Notes: generated by a model from the sequence alone, not told the origin. A DNA stretch of 64,000 nucleotides from Aegicerativicinus sediminis (GCF_015476115.1 NZ_CP064295.1:2226001-2290000); one strand, 5' to 3'. Shown: positions 9,276-18,088, numbered from the stretch's first letter. Translations and numbers: made by a program.

Positions 9276-9851
9276 TTAATATAGGCGATAAGCGGGAGCT
9301 GGAATACCCTTCATCCTTAGCGAAACAAGAGCTTGAGCTCTGTGGTGAGTGATATGGTCTAAAATAAAATCAAAGGCTTTGGATTTCGGAAATTCAGGAG
9401 AATTTGGGTCGAAGGGGACTTTAAATGTAGCAGTCATATCCTTTTCAGTCATCGAAGCGAATTTGGCATCAAGAGCGTCCATAGATTCTTTTAACATTGC
9501 AATGCATTTTGCTTTATCTGCACCGATTTCTTTTTCCATTTTGGCGGCAGCCCCAAATTCCTCTGGGGTAGGCATTGGTTTGTCATTGATCAAAACATCT
9601 ACTAAGAATTGGGTTGATAAAGCAATATGAGCTAATTGTTCCCCAAAACTTCTCACAGAATCTGTTGGCCTAAGGGTGTAACTGTCCGCTGGCATGGCCT
9701 CTGCTAATTCTAAGGTGTAGGTTTTGGTGCCTCCTAATAATGAACCGCCATCGGAAGCAGATTCATTTTTCGATATTGTGTTAGGATTATTTACAGAATA
9801 ACAGGTTAGGGTTAAAAGGGCAAGAACTAATGATAATCGGATTTGTTTCAT
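9276..9851 (-). CDS. DinB family protein, exported
   Basis: A 191-residue four-helix-bundle protein of the DinB/YfiT type. The three metal-binding histidines are in place: one in EQLAHIALSTQF and two in DHITHHRAQALV. Before the domain there is a clear signal peptide (MKQIRLSLVLALLTLTCYS), so unlike most DinB proteins it is exported, and the cysteine at the end of the signal could be lipidated although the lipobox is weak. The family often carries thiol- or nucleophile-dependent transferase or hydrolase activity, but no substrate is suggested here. A TACCTTTA box on the minus strand about 30 bp upstream could be the promoter. A strong terminator follows. Confidence 0.8.
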   Translation of the reverse strand: MKQIRLSLVLALLTLTCYSVNNPNTISKNESASDGGSLLGGTKTYTLELAEAMPADSYTLRPTDSVRSFGEQLAHIALSTQFLVDVLINDKPMPTPEEFGAAAKMEKEIGADKAKCIAMLKESMDALDAKFASMTEKDMTATFKVPFDPNSPEFPKSKAFDFILDHITHHRAQALVSLRMKGIPAPAYRLY

Positions 9852-10004
9852 AATGGTTTGATTTTGTGAATCTTAAAGGTAATTAAAAAATTATCTGAAT
9901 GTGTACAGTCCCCTATTGAAGTTACTTTTTTGTTTTATTCTGTTATCAGAATGTTGGGGTTACGATCATTTTCCCAAAAAAGAGTTTTTTGAGTTTAATT
10001 TTGT

Positions 10005-10634
10005 TTACCTCTTATTCCATTGAAATATTACTTCAGCAAATAATAAAGGAACAGCCCAAACCATCCAAACTATTGTTGGGGCTCTCTCTACAAAAGTTCC
10101 GATTTCTGATAGAAATGAGGAATCGTTTAGATATCGAAATGCAACAAAGCCAAATGTTACGATATAACTTCTAATCATCCATAGACGGTGTTGTTCTATT
10201 CTTTTTAAGCGAATACTCCTATATGCCATAAATGCAGTCGTAAACCATGCTAGAGCCAACATTTGAAGACTAAAGCCCCAAGTCCAATGAATTCCCATAG
10301 ATTTTCCCCAAGCTAAAAAGGTGGAACTAACCACAGCGATTAAAATTGCTATCAAATAAATCTTACCTAAGGTTCTGTGAAGTTTAATGTATTTGTTCCG
10401 AAATTTTGAATAGAATTGGAAAGGTCCAATCAGCAATGCTAATATTCCACCAGTCAAATGTCCCATTAAGGGCCATTTGTGAGGGAAATAGTTCCCTAAT
10501 ACAGCTTCGTCCAAAGAATAATATTTCACTTCATTAAGTATGAATTTTAGGGCTATAAGAAAAAGGAGACCTAATAAAATTAGGGTGATCACAGATTTTC
10601 TTTTTCTGTCGGGGAAAGTTACACTCGATTTCAT
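10005..10634 (-). CDS. DUF2306 domain membrane protein
   Basis: A 209-residue integral membrane protein with five to six hydrophobic segments. Family features are the GHLTGGILALLIGPFQF block in the second segment, the LHRTLGKIYL loop, and RIEQHRLWMIRSYIVTF later. The histidines in GHLTGG, LHRTLG and EQHRLW are spaced as in cytochrome-b561-like and DUF2306 proteins and might bind heme; this is inference. The gene stands alone, about 150 bp past the DinB gene start and 195 bp downstream of the lactamase stop. A second protein with the same general pattern lies at 16339-16971. Confidence 0.75.
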   Translation of the reverse strand: MKSSVTFPDRKRKSVITLILLGLLFLIALKFILNEVKYYSLDEAVLGNYFPHKWPLMGHLTGGILALLIGPFQFYSKFRNKYIKLHRTLGKIYLIAILIAVVSSTFLAWGKSMGIHWTWGFSLQMLALAWFTTAFMAYRSIRLKRIEQHRLWMIRSYIVTFGFVAFRYLNDSSFLSEIGTFVERAPTIVWMVWAVPLLFAEVIFQWNKR

Positions 10635-10829
10635 TTGTTAAAGGTTGTTAGTTAGATAGTTATGTAAAAATTAAGCCTATGGCAAACTAAGTGTGGAAAA
10701 GCGAGTTGTAGGTTGGAGCTACAAAGTGGAGATTATAAAATTAAATAATTTATAATCAACTATGTTAGGTTAATCCTCAATAATTCAGGATGATGTAGTG
10801 ATGTGTAAGTATTTTATATTCTCTAATTT

Positions 10830-11663
10830 TTACTCAGAATCGGTAGTGGAGAACAATTGTTCGGTATAATCTAATAATTCAGATCCTCCATATTGGCCAT
10901 GCCCGGGAATAAATATTTTTGCGCTGGGATAAGAGTTTCTTAAATGTTTTATGCTATTTGGCCAGGCTTCAACATTAGAGTCTCCTAAGAAACCTTTTCC
11001 AGAATCGACCGATTTTAATAGGCAGCCGCCAAAAATTACTTCTTCCTGCGGATAGTATCCTATAATGTTATCATTTGTGTGGCCCTCTCCAACAAAAGAA
11101 GCATAAACACTTTGATCCCCTACCTTTAATTCCAGTTCGGTTAACAAGCCTTCAATGGGTTTGCTAAAGGATTTATTTTTAGCGTTTAAATTGTGTACCG
11201 TTAAATTATTGGCATATGCAGGAATGTCTTGTTCCATAAATCCTTCGATTCCGGCTAAACAATCATCGTGAAAATGAGTTGGGATTATGGCTTTTGGTGT
11301 GCTTTTAAGGCTGTCCTTTATAAACTGGATAAGTTCATTAGAACCTATATCGGTGGTAGGTGTATCGAAAACAACCGCTTCATTTTCGTTTACTACAACC
11401 ATACCATTACATCCCACTTTGCCATAGTCTGAGGTATTTAGAAAAGAGATATGCTCATAAACATGGTCGCTCAATTTTTGAATAATCAGATTGTTGGACT
11501 GATAAACGACAAGTTCATCTAGGATAGGAGTGTCAAAAGGGAGGGAGGTTTCAGCCTTTTCTTCCTGTACCGTTGGAGCTGGTTTAATTTCTGAAGTGTT
11601 CTTTTTGCATGAAAAAATGAATAGAAAGGTAAAAAGACAGCAGGTAATTAAATGTCTTGTCAT
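10830..11663 (-). CDS. bla: Subclass B1 metallo-beta-lactamase, lipoprotein
   Basis: A 277-residue zinc beta-lactamase that should hydrolyse beta-lactams, including carbapenems, in the periplasm. All six B1 zinc ligands are readable: His130, His132 and Asp134 in THFHDDC, His195 in GEGHTNDN, Cys214 in FGGCLLKS, and His255 in IPGHGQYGG. Lys217, the substrate-binding Lys of B1 enzymes, is also present. The residue after the metal Asp is Cys135, where many B1 enzymes have Arg, Lys or Ser. The N-terminus ends in FIFSCKK, a lipobox with Cys19, so the enzyme would be membrane-anchored. It lies 64 bp after the fucosidase gene on the same strand and may share its transcript. Activity has not been shown. 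Confidence 0.88.
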   Translation of the reverse strand: MTRHLITCCLFTFLFIFSCKKNTSEIKPAPTVQEEKAETSLPFDTPILDELVVYQSNNLIIQKLSDHVYEHISFLNTSDYGKVGCNGMVVVNENEAVVFDTPTTDIGSNELIQFIKDSLKSTPKAIIPTHFHDDCLAGIEGFMEQDIPAYANNLTVHNLNAKNKSFSKPIEGLLTELELKVGDQSVYASFVGEGHTNDNIIGYYPQEEVIFGGCLLKSVDSGKGFLGDSNVEAWPNSIKHLRNSYPSAKIFIPGHGQYGGSELLDYTEQLFSTTDSE

Positions 11664-11727
11664 TGATGTTACTTTGAGATGATGCTAAAGTATCGATTTA
11701 TTTTTAGCGATATGAATTTATGGCTTT

Positions 11728-13053
11728 TTAGTTGCTCTCGATAACTTGGCCGTCCTCTCGATACAAATCAATTTTTCCATCTAATAGCACTGCTATAACC
11801 GTTACTTCGTCATCCAAGGTCTTTTCTGGAACGTCTATATAAACAATCCCCGGAACCGAACTCCAATATTGTTTCATCTTAACATCCCAATTCAGCTTGG
11901 TTCCGTTACCAACGACATACATTCTGTTGATTTTGTTTTTAATTCCTTTTAGCATCAGTGGGCCATTTGGTTTATGAGGAACAAATAAATAGAGAATGGT
12001 TCCTTCTTTGTTTAAAGTAGTGGGTCCGTAATAATGTTCTAATGGAATGCCAGCTCGACTGCCATAAATAGATTCGGCATGTTTGTTAGTCCAACGGCCA
12101 AGATCTTTTAATATTTTAACTTGTTCGTCAGGGATATTACCATCTGCCTTTGGTCCTATATCCAATAACAAATTACCGCCTTTACTAATGCAGTCTACCA
12201 ACATTCGGATCACTTGATTGGAGCTTTTATAATTATGGTCATTTGCCTGAAAACCCCAACTATCGTTCATGGTCATGCACAATTCCCAATATCGGTTTTT
12301 CGGTGCTGTAATTGGTAAACCTTGCTCTGGAGTTGCATAATCACCATAACCTTGAATTCGACTATTTAAGATTACTTTGCTATTCCAGCTCCGTAAGGAT
12401 TCACTCAATTCTTTAGCTCGCCATTTCTCTGCGGATTGTTCCCAATCCCCGTCAAACCAAAACAAATCGGGTTTAAATTTTTTTGAAAGTTCTTCTAACT
12501 GACAAAAATTGAAATTCACAAATCGATCCCATTTCAATGAATCTTCTTCATATCTTTTTTCAGTTCTAGTTTTATTAGGATAATCGGGGTGTGACCAATC
12601 TAAAAGTGAATAATATAGCCCGACTTTAAGGTTTTCATTTTGTATGGCTTTTACAAAGGGAGTAACAACATCTTCTTTTGCAGGAGTTTTCATTTTAATA
12701 CTTAAATCTCCACAATCAGTATCCCACAAAGCCACTCCATCATGATGCTTGGTTGTGAGTACGGCATATTTAGCACCGCTTTCTGCAAATAATTTAGCCC
12801 ACTGTTTCGGTTTATATTTCTCGGCTGTAAACCCAACGAGCTGTTTCATGTAATCATCGTAGGAAATATAACCATTAAAAAATGACCAACTTTCGTCTAT
12901 CCCATTAACTGCGTAGATACCCCAATGAATAAAAATGCCAAGTTTGGCATCTTCAAACCATTGCATACGCTGGTTTTTTTCTGATTCAGTTTCTTGGCTG
13001 TAAAGAGCATGGTAGCAAATAAAGCTTATCAATAAGAAGATAACTTTCTTCAT
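11728..13053 (-). CDS. GH29 alpha-L-fucosidase
   Basis: A 441-residue exported glycoside hydrolase of family 29. The signal peptide is MKKVIFLLISFICYHALYSQ. The family opening block is MQWFEDAKLGIFIHWGIYAV, followed by YAVLTTKHHDGVALWD and LKVGLYYSLLDWSHPDY. The catalytic nucleophile Asp lies in FWFDGDWEQ, and GGNLLLDIGPKADG follows, all typical of GH29. It would release terminal alpha-L-fucose from glycans in the periplasm or at the surface. Only the catalytic domain and a short C-terminal beta part are present. It begins 9 bp after the SdpI-like gene, so it is probably in one operon with sdpR-sdpI; no TonB/SusD pair or sulfatase is next to it. Confidence 0.88.
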   Translation of the reverse strand: MKKVIFLLISFICYHALYSQETESEKNQRMQWFEDAKLGIFIHWGIYAVNGIDESWSFFNGYISYDDYMKQLVGFTAEKYKPKQWAKLFAESGAKYAVLTTKHHDGVALWDTDCGDLSIKMKTPAKEDVVTPFVKAIQNENLKVGLYYSLLDWSHPDYPNKTRTEKRYEEDSLKWDRFVNFNFCQLEELSKKFKPDLFWFDGDWEQSAEKWRAKELSESLRSWNSKVILNSRIQGYGDYATPEQGLPITAPKNRYWELCMTMNDSWGFQANDHNYKSSNQVIRMLVDCISKGGNLLLDIGPKADGNIPDEQVKILKDLGRWTNKHAESIYGSRAGIPLEHYYGPTTLNKEGTILYLFVPHKPNGPLMLKGIKNKINRMYVVGNGTKLNWDVKMKQYWSSVPGIVYIDVPEKTLDDEVTVIAVLLDGKIDLYREDGQVIESN

Positions 13054-13062
13054 GTGATGATT

Positions 13063-13716
13063 TTAATTGGATAAAGAATTTTTTTCTTTTTGAAATAAAA
13101 GATAGGAATAAATCACAGGAATTAGGGTTATGGTCACTGTAACTGCAAAAAAGACAATAAAATTAACTTTCCTATCTAATACAAGACAGGAAATTACAAT
13201 CAATAACCCACCAAACACCCAAAGTTTTCCTCCAAGTTTATGGGTTTCTTTCCAAACTTTTTCATTTTCTAGGGTCCATGGGGTACGTATTCCGATAAAA
13301 TAATTGGATTGGATTGTTTTAAAATAGTTTCCCAGAATGATAAATAATGCCCCTATCCCAATAAGGATATAATTGGGATTTGAAATACTTTCATTTTTAA
13401 CAGAATAAACAATATAAAATGCTAATAGGGACATAAAAGTGACCATAATAAATTTTAAGGATTGAAATTTGCCGCCCATCTTTTCAATTTTATTCTTCGG
13501 GTCGATCTTTGGTATCACCAAGAATAATCCATAAATAAATATGGGAATAAATAGGGTTACCGCTAAGATTTCCATTTTGCTTCCATATCGGTCTATTTCA
13601 CCATTTATATTCCAATGAACAGGTACTTTTTGGGGTAATTCGTTCCAAACTGTTGCCAAATAAATAATCGGTAATAAAACTATTGCAATAAGCGGAAGTT
13701 CCTTTTTTGGATTCAT
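13063..13716 (-). CDS. SdpI/DUF1648 family membrane protein
   Basis: A 217-residue membrane protein with about six segments. It starts with the DUF1648 block (LPQKVPVHWNINGEIDRYG) and ends with an SdpI-like region (YFKTIQSNYFIGIRTPWTL, then WKETHKLGGKLW). In Bacillus subtilis SdpI gives immunity to the SdpC toxin and signals to the repressor SdpR. Here it lies 4 bp after an SdpR-like gene, the same arrangement as the sdpRI operon, but no sdpABC toxin genes are in the window. Immunity against a toxin from elsewhere, or a general envelope function, are both possible. Family assignment is solid; role is inferred. Confidence 0.85.
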   Translation of the reverse strand: MNPKKELPLIAIVLLPIIYLATVWNELPQKVPVHWNINGEIDRYGSKMEILAVTLFIPIFIYGLFLVIPKIDPKNKIEKMGGKFQSLKFIMVTFMSLLAFYIVYSVKNESISNPNYILIGIGALFIILGNYFKTIQSNYFIGIRTPWTLENEKVWKETHKLGGKLWVFGGLLIVISCLVLDRKVNFIVFFAVTVTITLIPVIYSYLLFQKEKNSLSN

Positions 13717-13720
13717 CAGA

Positions 13721-13975
13721 TCAGTTTTTAAGGGAAATTATCCAATTAATGAGGTCTTCAAGAATGGTGGTGTTAAGTGAATACTCTACAAATTGACCTT
13801 TTTTTTCTGAGGTAATTAAATCGGCCCTTTTAAGGATGTCTAAATGATGCGAAATACTGGGTTTGGAAATGTCAAAACGATCGGCAATTTCACCCGCATT
13901 CATATCACTTTCCCTCAATAGCTCAATTATTTGCCTTCGGGTTTCATCGTTAAGTGCCTTGAAGAGCGCATTCAT
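13721..13975 (-). CDS. SdpR-like ArsR family transcriptional repressor
   Basis: An 84-residue winged-helix protein of the ArsR type: MNALFKALNDETRRQIIELL, then NAGEIADRFDISKPSISHHL as recognition helix region, and a wing around GQFVEYSLN. No cysteine metal site is visible (no ELCVCD-type motif), matching autoregulators such as SdpR rather than metal sensors. It is the first gene of the row sdpR, sdpI, fucosidase, metallo-beta-lactamase. A perfect 8-bp dyad sits 8 bp upstream of its start and is a natural operator. In Bacillus, membrane-bound SdpI recruits SdpR to release its operon; a similar circuit is likely but not shown here. Confidence 0.88.
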   Translation of the reverse strand: MNALFKALNDETRRQIIELLRESDMNAGEIADRFDISKPSISHHLDILKRADLITSEKKGQFVEYSLNTTILEDLINWIISLKN

Positions 13976-13983
13976 TAATTAGT

Positions 13984-14005
13984 TATTTAGATAAATGTCT
14001 AAATA
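13984..14005. promoter_or_regulatory. Palindromic operator candidate for the SdpR-like repressor
   Basis: A perfect inverted repeat TATTTAGA-N6-TCTAAATA (13984-13991 and 13998-14005). It begins 8 bp upstream of the repressor start codon, where bound protein would block transcription. Its place and symmetry fit an autoregulated ArsR-type operator. Confidence 0.6.
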
Positions 14006-14028
14006 TTAATCTAATTTTCAAAATATTA

Positions 14029-14499
14029 TTAAATGAAATGGAACTTCATTCCTTCGTGGGAGGCCTTGAAACCCAAGCTTTCATAAAATTTAATGGCTTC
14101 AGGCCTTTGCTTGTCTGTTGTTAATTGAAGTAAATGTGCGCCTCGTTCTTTAGATCGTTCAATTGCCCATAAAAACATGTTCTTTCCAACCCCCTTACCA
14201 CGATGGTCTTTGTGTACTCTCACAGCTTCAATTTGAGCTCGAGTGCTTCCTTGATAGGTGAGATAAGGTATAAAAGTAAGTTGAAAGGTTCCCAGAATGT
14301 CTCCCTCCTCATTTTCTAATATCATCAGTTCTTGGTTGACATCAGAATCTATTCGATCAAATGCGGTTAAATAATCCTCAGGAAGTGGTATCTGGAAAAT
14401 TTCTCTTGTTTTACCTAATGCATCATCCGCGATCATTTCCACAATTTTACTTAGGTCTTTTATAGTGGCTTTTCTGAACTCTAATTTTTTTTCGTCCAT
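14029..14499 (-). CDS. GNAT family N-acetyltransferase
   Basis: A 156-residue acetyltransferase of the GNAT fold. It opens with FRKATIKDLSKIVEMI, has the acetyl-CoA pyrophosphate loop VHKDHRGKGVGKNMF (the R/Q-x-x-G-x-G/A motif A) and ends with the LTTDKQRPEAIKFYESLGF block (motif B). Length is normal for a single-domain GNAT. The acceptor substrate cannot be told. It is transcribed towards sdpR, 53 bp away, and divergent from the acyltransferase gene at 14633. A TATCTTTA box lies about 25 bp upstream of the start on the minus strand. Confidence 0.87.
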   Translation of the reverse strand: MDEKKLEFRKATIKDLSKIVEMIADDALGKTREIFQIPLPEDYLTAFDRIDSDVNQELMILENEEGDILGTFQLTFIPYLTYQGSTRAQIEAVRVHKDHRGKGVGKNMFLWAIERSKERGAHLLQLTTDKQRPEAIKFYESLGFKASHEGMKFHFI

Positions 14500-14632
14500 A
14501 GGGCATAAGATTGCTTTAAAAGTTAAAGATACGCTATTGTAAGTTCTGTTTTATTCATGATTTTTTTATTGAATTGAACCTAAATTTTATAATAGATTGA
14601 TGTAAATTGAACGTCATACTAACCAATCTTAT

Positions 14633-15733
14633 ATGTCTGCTTTAAAAAACCGCTACCTCTCTTTAGATGTGTTTCGAGGACTAGACGTAGCCCTTATGAT
14701 AATTGTAAATTCTCCTGGTTCTTGGAGTACTGCCTATTCCCCTTTGTTACATGCAGATTGGCATGGATTTACCCTTACGGATTTAGTTTTCCCGACCTTT
14801 CTTTTTGTAGTTGGGAATTCAATGAGTTTTAGTTTGAAGAAGTATGAAGCAATTGGCAATGCTGCCTTTTTCAAAAAAATATTGAAACGTACTTTCATCA
14901 TCTTTTTAATTGGATTTTTGATCTATTGGTTTCCTTTTTTCAGGGATGGTGAATTAAAACCTCTAGACCAAACCCGCATTTTTGGTGTGTTGCAACGCAT
15001 AGCCCTTTGTTATTTCTTTGCCGCGGTTTTACTTCATTATCTCAATACAAGGCAGGTGATTTGGTTTAGTGCATTGTCTCTTATAGCCTATAATATCATA
15101 CTAATTGTTTTTGGGGATTTATCTTTGGAAGGAAATGCTGTATTAAAGTTGGACCGTTGGTTGATAGGCCCAAATCATATGTATAAAGGCGAAGGCATTG
15201 CTTTCGATCCGGAAGGCTTGTTGAGTACTTTACCTGCAATTAGTAATGTTATTTTTGGTTTTCTAGCAGGGAAATTTATTCAGAAAAATGGTCAGAATTT
15301 TGAAACTATTGCGAAACTATTGATGGCTGGTGCAGTGTTGATTTTTTTCGCCTTTGCCTGGGATTTAATTTTCCCGATTAACAAAAAGCTTTGGACCAGC
15401 TCTTTTGTGTTATTAACCACAGGTATTGATCTGTTTGTAATCGGTCTGTTGGTTTATGTCTTAGATATGCGAAAAGCCAAAGGTTGGACCTATTTTTTTG
15501 AAGTATTCGGGAGGAACCCATTATTCATATATCTACTTTCAATCTTGATTGTTATCATCCTTCTCAATGCTAGGATCGGTGAATCTTCCGCTTATGGCTA
15601 CATTGCTCGAAACATTTTTATGGGTAACCTAGGTGGAAAATTTGGATCGTTAATGTTCGCGCTTTGGATTATGATCATGTGTTGGATGGCTGGTTATCTG
15701 CTTGATAAGCGTAAAATCTATATTAAGGTTTAA
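14633..15733 (+). CDS. HGSNAT-like transmembrane acyltransferase (COG4299 type)
   Basis: A 366-residue membrane protein with about ten segments, similar to bacterial relatives of heparan-alpha-glucosaminide N-acetyltransferase. Family blocks are YLSLDVFRGLDVALMIIVN at the start, LLHADWHGFTLTDLVFPTF (the His before the Trp corresponds to the catalytic His region of HGSNAT), RIFGVLQRIALCYFF, and FEVFGRNPLFIYLLS near the end. Such proteins move acetyl groups across the inner membrane onto a sugar amine; the acceptor here is unknown. It is monocistronic, divergent from the GNAT gene and convergent with the DUF4256 gene (18 bp between stops). Confidence 0.85.
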   Translation: MSALKNRYLSLDVFRGLDVALMIIVNSPGSWSTAYSPLLHADWHGFTLTDLVFPTFLFVVGNSMSFSLKKYEAIGNAAFFKKILKRTFIIFLIGFLIYWFPFFRDGELKPLDQTRIFGVLQRIALCYFFAAVLLHYLNTRQVIWFSALSLIAYNIILIVFGDLSLEGNAVLKLDRWLIGPNHMYKGEGIAFDPEGLLSTLPAISNVIFGFLAGKFIQKNGQNFETIAKLLMAGAVLIFFAFAWDLIFPINKKLWTSSFVLLTTGIDLFVIGLLVYVLDMRKAKGWTYFFEVFGRNPLFIYLLSILIVIILLNARIGESSAYGYIARNIFMGNLGGKFGSLMFALWIMIMCWMAGYLLDKRKIYIKV

Positions 15734-15751
15734 AGACGGAGTATAAATAAT

Positions 15752-16315
15752 TTATATTACAAGAAATCCTCTAAAGCCCCTAGCAGCATAGTACGATTCT
15801 GCTCCATTGTGATAGATAAAAACCCGACTAAATCTGTAGTCGCCAAATATAGCGCCCCCTAATTTTCGAATAGATTCTGGGGTTTTGAGCCAAGAAGACG
15901 TTTTCGTGTCGAATTCTCCAATTTCTTGTAGTTGGTAATATTGGTTTTCGTCCAATAATTCAATGCCCAGTTTTGCGGCAACATCCACGGCATTATTTTC
16001 TGGCTTGAATTTTTTTCGAGAGTTCCAGGCCACTTTGTCATAACATAAACTTCTTCTTCCTTCTGGGCTTTCTTTACAACAATCTACAAAGACGGGACCC
16101 TCCAATTTCTCCTTAAAACATACAACATCCGGTTCTCCGCCAGTTTCTTCCATCCCCCAAAGAATAATTAATTTCTCAGGTCTTTTTTCGAGTTTAGATT
16201 CAATCTCATACCAATTGATTCCTTCATGTCGAGACTTGTTCTTTTCAAACCGACTCCTTAAAACATTAAGGAATTCAATTTTTTTTTCAGGGTTTAGATT
16301 TTGAGGTTGTTGCAT
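15752..16315 (-). CDS. DUF4256 family protein
   Basis: A 187-residue soluble protein that covers the whole DUF4256 family length. Recognisable blocks are NVLRSRFEKNKSRHEGINW near the start, EETGGEPDVV, CCKESPEGRRSLCYDK, KFKPENNAVDVAAKLGIELL, and the end FIYHNGAESYYAARGFRG. No signal peptide or membrane segment. Function is unknown; the well-conserved GGEP, ESP-GRRS and NGAESYY motifs suggest an enzyme. It reads in the same direction as the membrane protein gene that follows at 16339 (23 bp upstream of this gene in map order). Confidence 0.88.
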   Translation of the reverse strand: MQQPQNLNPEKKIEFLNVLRSRFEKNKSRHEGINWYEIESKLEKRPEKLIILWGMEETGGEPDVVCFKEKLEGPVFVDCCKESPEGRRSLCYDKVAWNSRKKFKPENNAVDVAAKLGIELLDENQYYQLQEIGEFDTKTSSWLKTPESIRKLGGAIFGDYRFSRVFIYHNGAESYYAARGFRGFLVI

Positions 16316-16338
16316 AAGATCTGTAAATGTGAGATATT

Positions 16339-16971
16339 TTATGGCTTTAAATTTATAAATACCAAAACAAAATAAATTGTAAAACCTCCCAAAGCCAATA
16401 AATAGGGTCTATAATTTCTTCCATTCTTCTTATCCCAAATTATTAATCCTGATAAAATAAGTGGAATACATCCCCATGTAATAAGTGGTCCCCAATAATT
16501 GCCAACAGAAGTATAATGTGATAAGATTCTTGCCACCGTAGGTCCAATAAATATTAGAGTAACTGCAATCATATATCGCATGTGTACGGTAACCTTCTTT
16601 TTGTTTTTAATTGCTAAAGGGTAAAAAATAAGTAACAACAATAGGTCCATTATGGGGTTAATGGACGAAGCAAAATCAGAATAGGTTCGTTGGATTAATG
16701 GCAAGAAGGAAAGTACCAATAAACCAAATATCAGATAAGATATTTTTCCAAGGAGGCGGTGTGCCTTAAATTGTTTATAACGAAGTAATAAAGGCTGCGA
16801 AATAAGAAGGATGACCCACATCGCCGCGACAACTGCATGAAAATGTATATAACCGTCTATGCGATCATTGTTTAAAGGACTTTTAACAAGATAGGACTTA
16901 TAAAATGCCAAGATTGCCATTGGAATCAATAACAAGAATATGTATCCAAGATTTTTGTAAGCTTTTTCCAA
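16339..16971 (-). CDS. Multi-spanning membrane protein, DUF2306-like
   Basis: A 210-residue protein with about six hydrophobic segments. Conserved-looking features are YIHFHAVVAAMWVILLISQ, the loop FKAHRLLGKISYL, and VTVHMRYMIAV. The paired His residues in adjacent segments and the AHRLLGK loop resemble the protein at 10005-10634 (LHRTLGK) and cytochrome-b561-like folds, so heme binding is possible but not shown. No enzymatic motif. It is followed after 23 bp by the DUF4256 gene on the same strand, so the two may be co-transcribed. Confidence 0.65.
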   Translation of the reverse strand: MEKAYKNLGYIFLLLIPMAILAFYKSYLVKSPLNNDRIDGYIHFHAVVAAMWVILLISQPLLLRYKQFKAHRLLGKISYLIFGLLVLSFLPLIQRTYSDFASSINPIMDLLLLLIFYPLAIKNKKKVTVHMRYMIAVTLIFIGPTVARILSHYTSVGNYWGPLITWGCIPLILSGLIIWDKKNGRNYRPYLLALGGFTIYFVLVFINLKP

Positions 16972-17020
16972 TTTCTTATGATTTCGGTTTAGTTAGTAAA
17001 AGGAAGGTGACCAATAAATT

Positions 17021-18088
17021 TTAATGTTTTTCCTTGTGGTAATGTTGTTTTAAGAGGTCTTCCCCAAAATCATTTGTTTTATCCCTGAATATGGTATGAA
17101 TATGGTCTCCTTTATAAATCCAACCTGCGTTATCATATTCAATAAGAAAATCCGGTCCGTTAATAACATAATAATGGTTCGTCTCTCTTGCTAGTCCACC
17201 GATCCATCCAAAATAGATATCCTCAACTCCATTATCTTCTAATTTTTTCAGATAAACTTCCGCTCTGTCTCTTTCAAAATTTTTAATCTATTCATTAATC
17301 AGGTGCTTTAATTGAGATTTTTGTTTCTCGTTTAGGGCCTCCCCTTTAATTCCTTGATATTCGGTTAGTCTTTGAGGTCCCTCAGGGGAGGTGATAATAT
17401 CCATCGGGAACTCATCACTTATTATGGCTATACTTTTTTGTTGTTCGTTCAAAAGGTTAATTAATTCTATACCATAATCTTCTTCTTTGCTTAGAGCCCT
17501 AATGCCCGCAAATTGGGTTGTCCGAACCAGTGCTGGATCAGACCCTAAAAAGAGAGGTGTGATACTTATGTTACCATCTATTATAGTGAGGTTAATAGAT
17601 AAGTGATGTCCTTCAAATTTTAACCCCCAATTACTTTGTTCTCCAGGATTTCCATAAATTGAAACATAGTAATTTCCATGTCCCCAATTTAAGGCCTGAA
17701 GTTCTTTCATGGTTTCAGGTTCCATCAATTTGTTTTCTATTGCTATTTCATAAATGCGAATGATATAATCATCCAAATGCATTATGTTATTGGTTTTTAA
17801 ATAGCCTTGAGAACTAAAAATTGTGGTAAGTATTTCTTGAAATTGAATTTTGCTTTTTTCGGAAAGATCCCCATATCTTATTCCTGGCCTTTCAGCCATA
17901 CCCACCGGAAGGTTGGTCCAGTTTGTCCTTAGAGTGTCCTCCAATTGATACGTAGTTATTTTTAACTCATCTGTGCTTAAGGTGTTTAAAAAATCTTGGG
18001 CGGCATTTGATAATAATTTTGCAGACTGGCCGTGAACAATATTCCCAATAACCAACAACGCAATAGAAAGTATCATTATTCTTTTCAT
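17021..18088 (-). pseudogene. DUF3500 protein interrupted by in-frame TAG
   Basis: From the ATG at 18088 the frame runs 266 codons (signal peptide MKRIMILSIALLVIGNIVHG, then the DUF3500 body with ALNWGHGNYYVSIYGNPG, GLKFEGHHLSINLTI and FLGSDPALV). It meets TAG at 17288-17290. The same frame then continues for 88 more codons to TAA at 17021-17023. That downstream part (FERDRAEVYLKKL, YVINGPDFLIEYDN, HIHTIFRDKTNDFGEDLL) is the C-terminal part of the DUF3500 family, so the stop lies inside the domain. The intact product would be about 355 residues. A single base change such as CAG to TAG explains it. A sequencing or assembly error is the main alternative. Confidence 0.85.

Noticed and set aside
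13063-13975. Complete Sdp toxin-immunity system
   Set aside because: Only the regulator and immunity-type protein are present; no sdpA, sdpB or sdpC gene is in the window.
17288-17290. TAG as a coded pyrrolysine or general stop reassignment
   Set aside because: Other genes in the window end normally at TAA, TAG or TGA, and there is no other sign of reassignment. Mutation or error is simpler.
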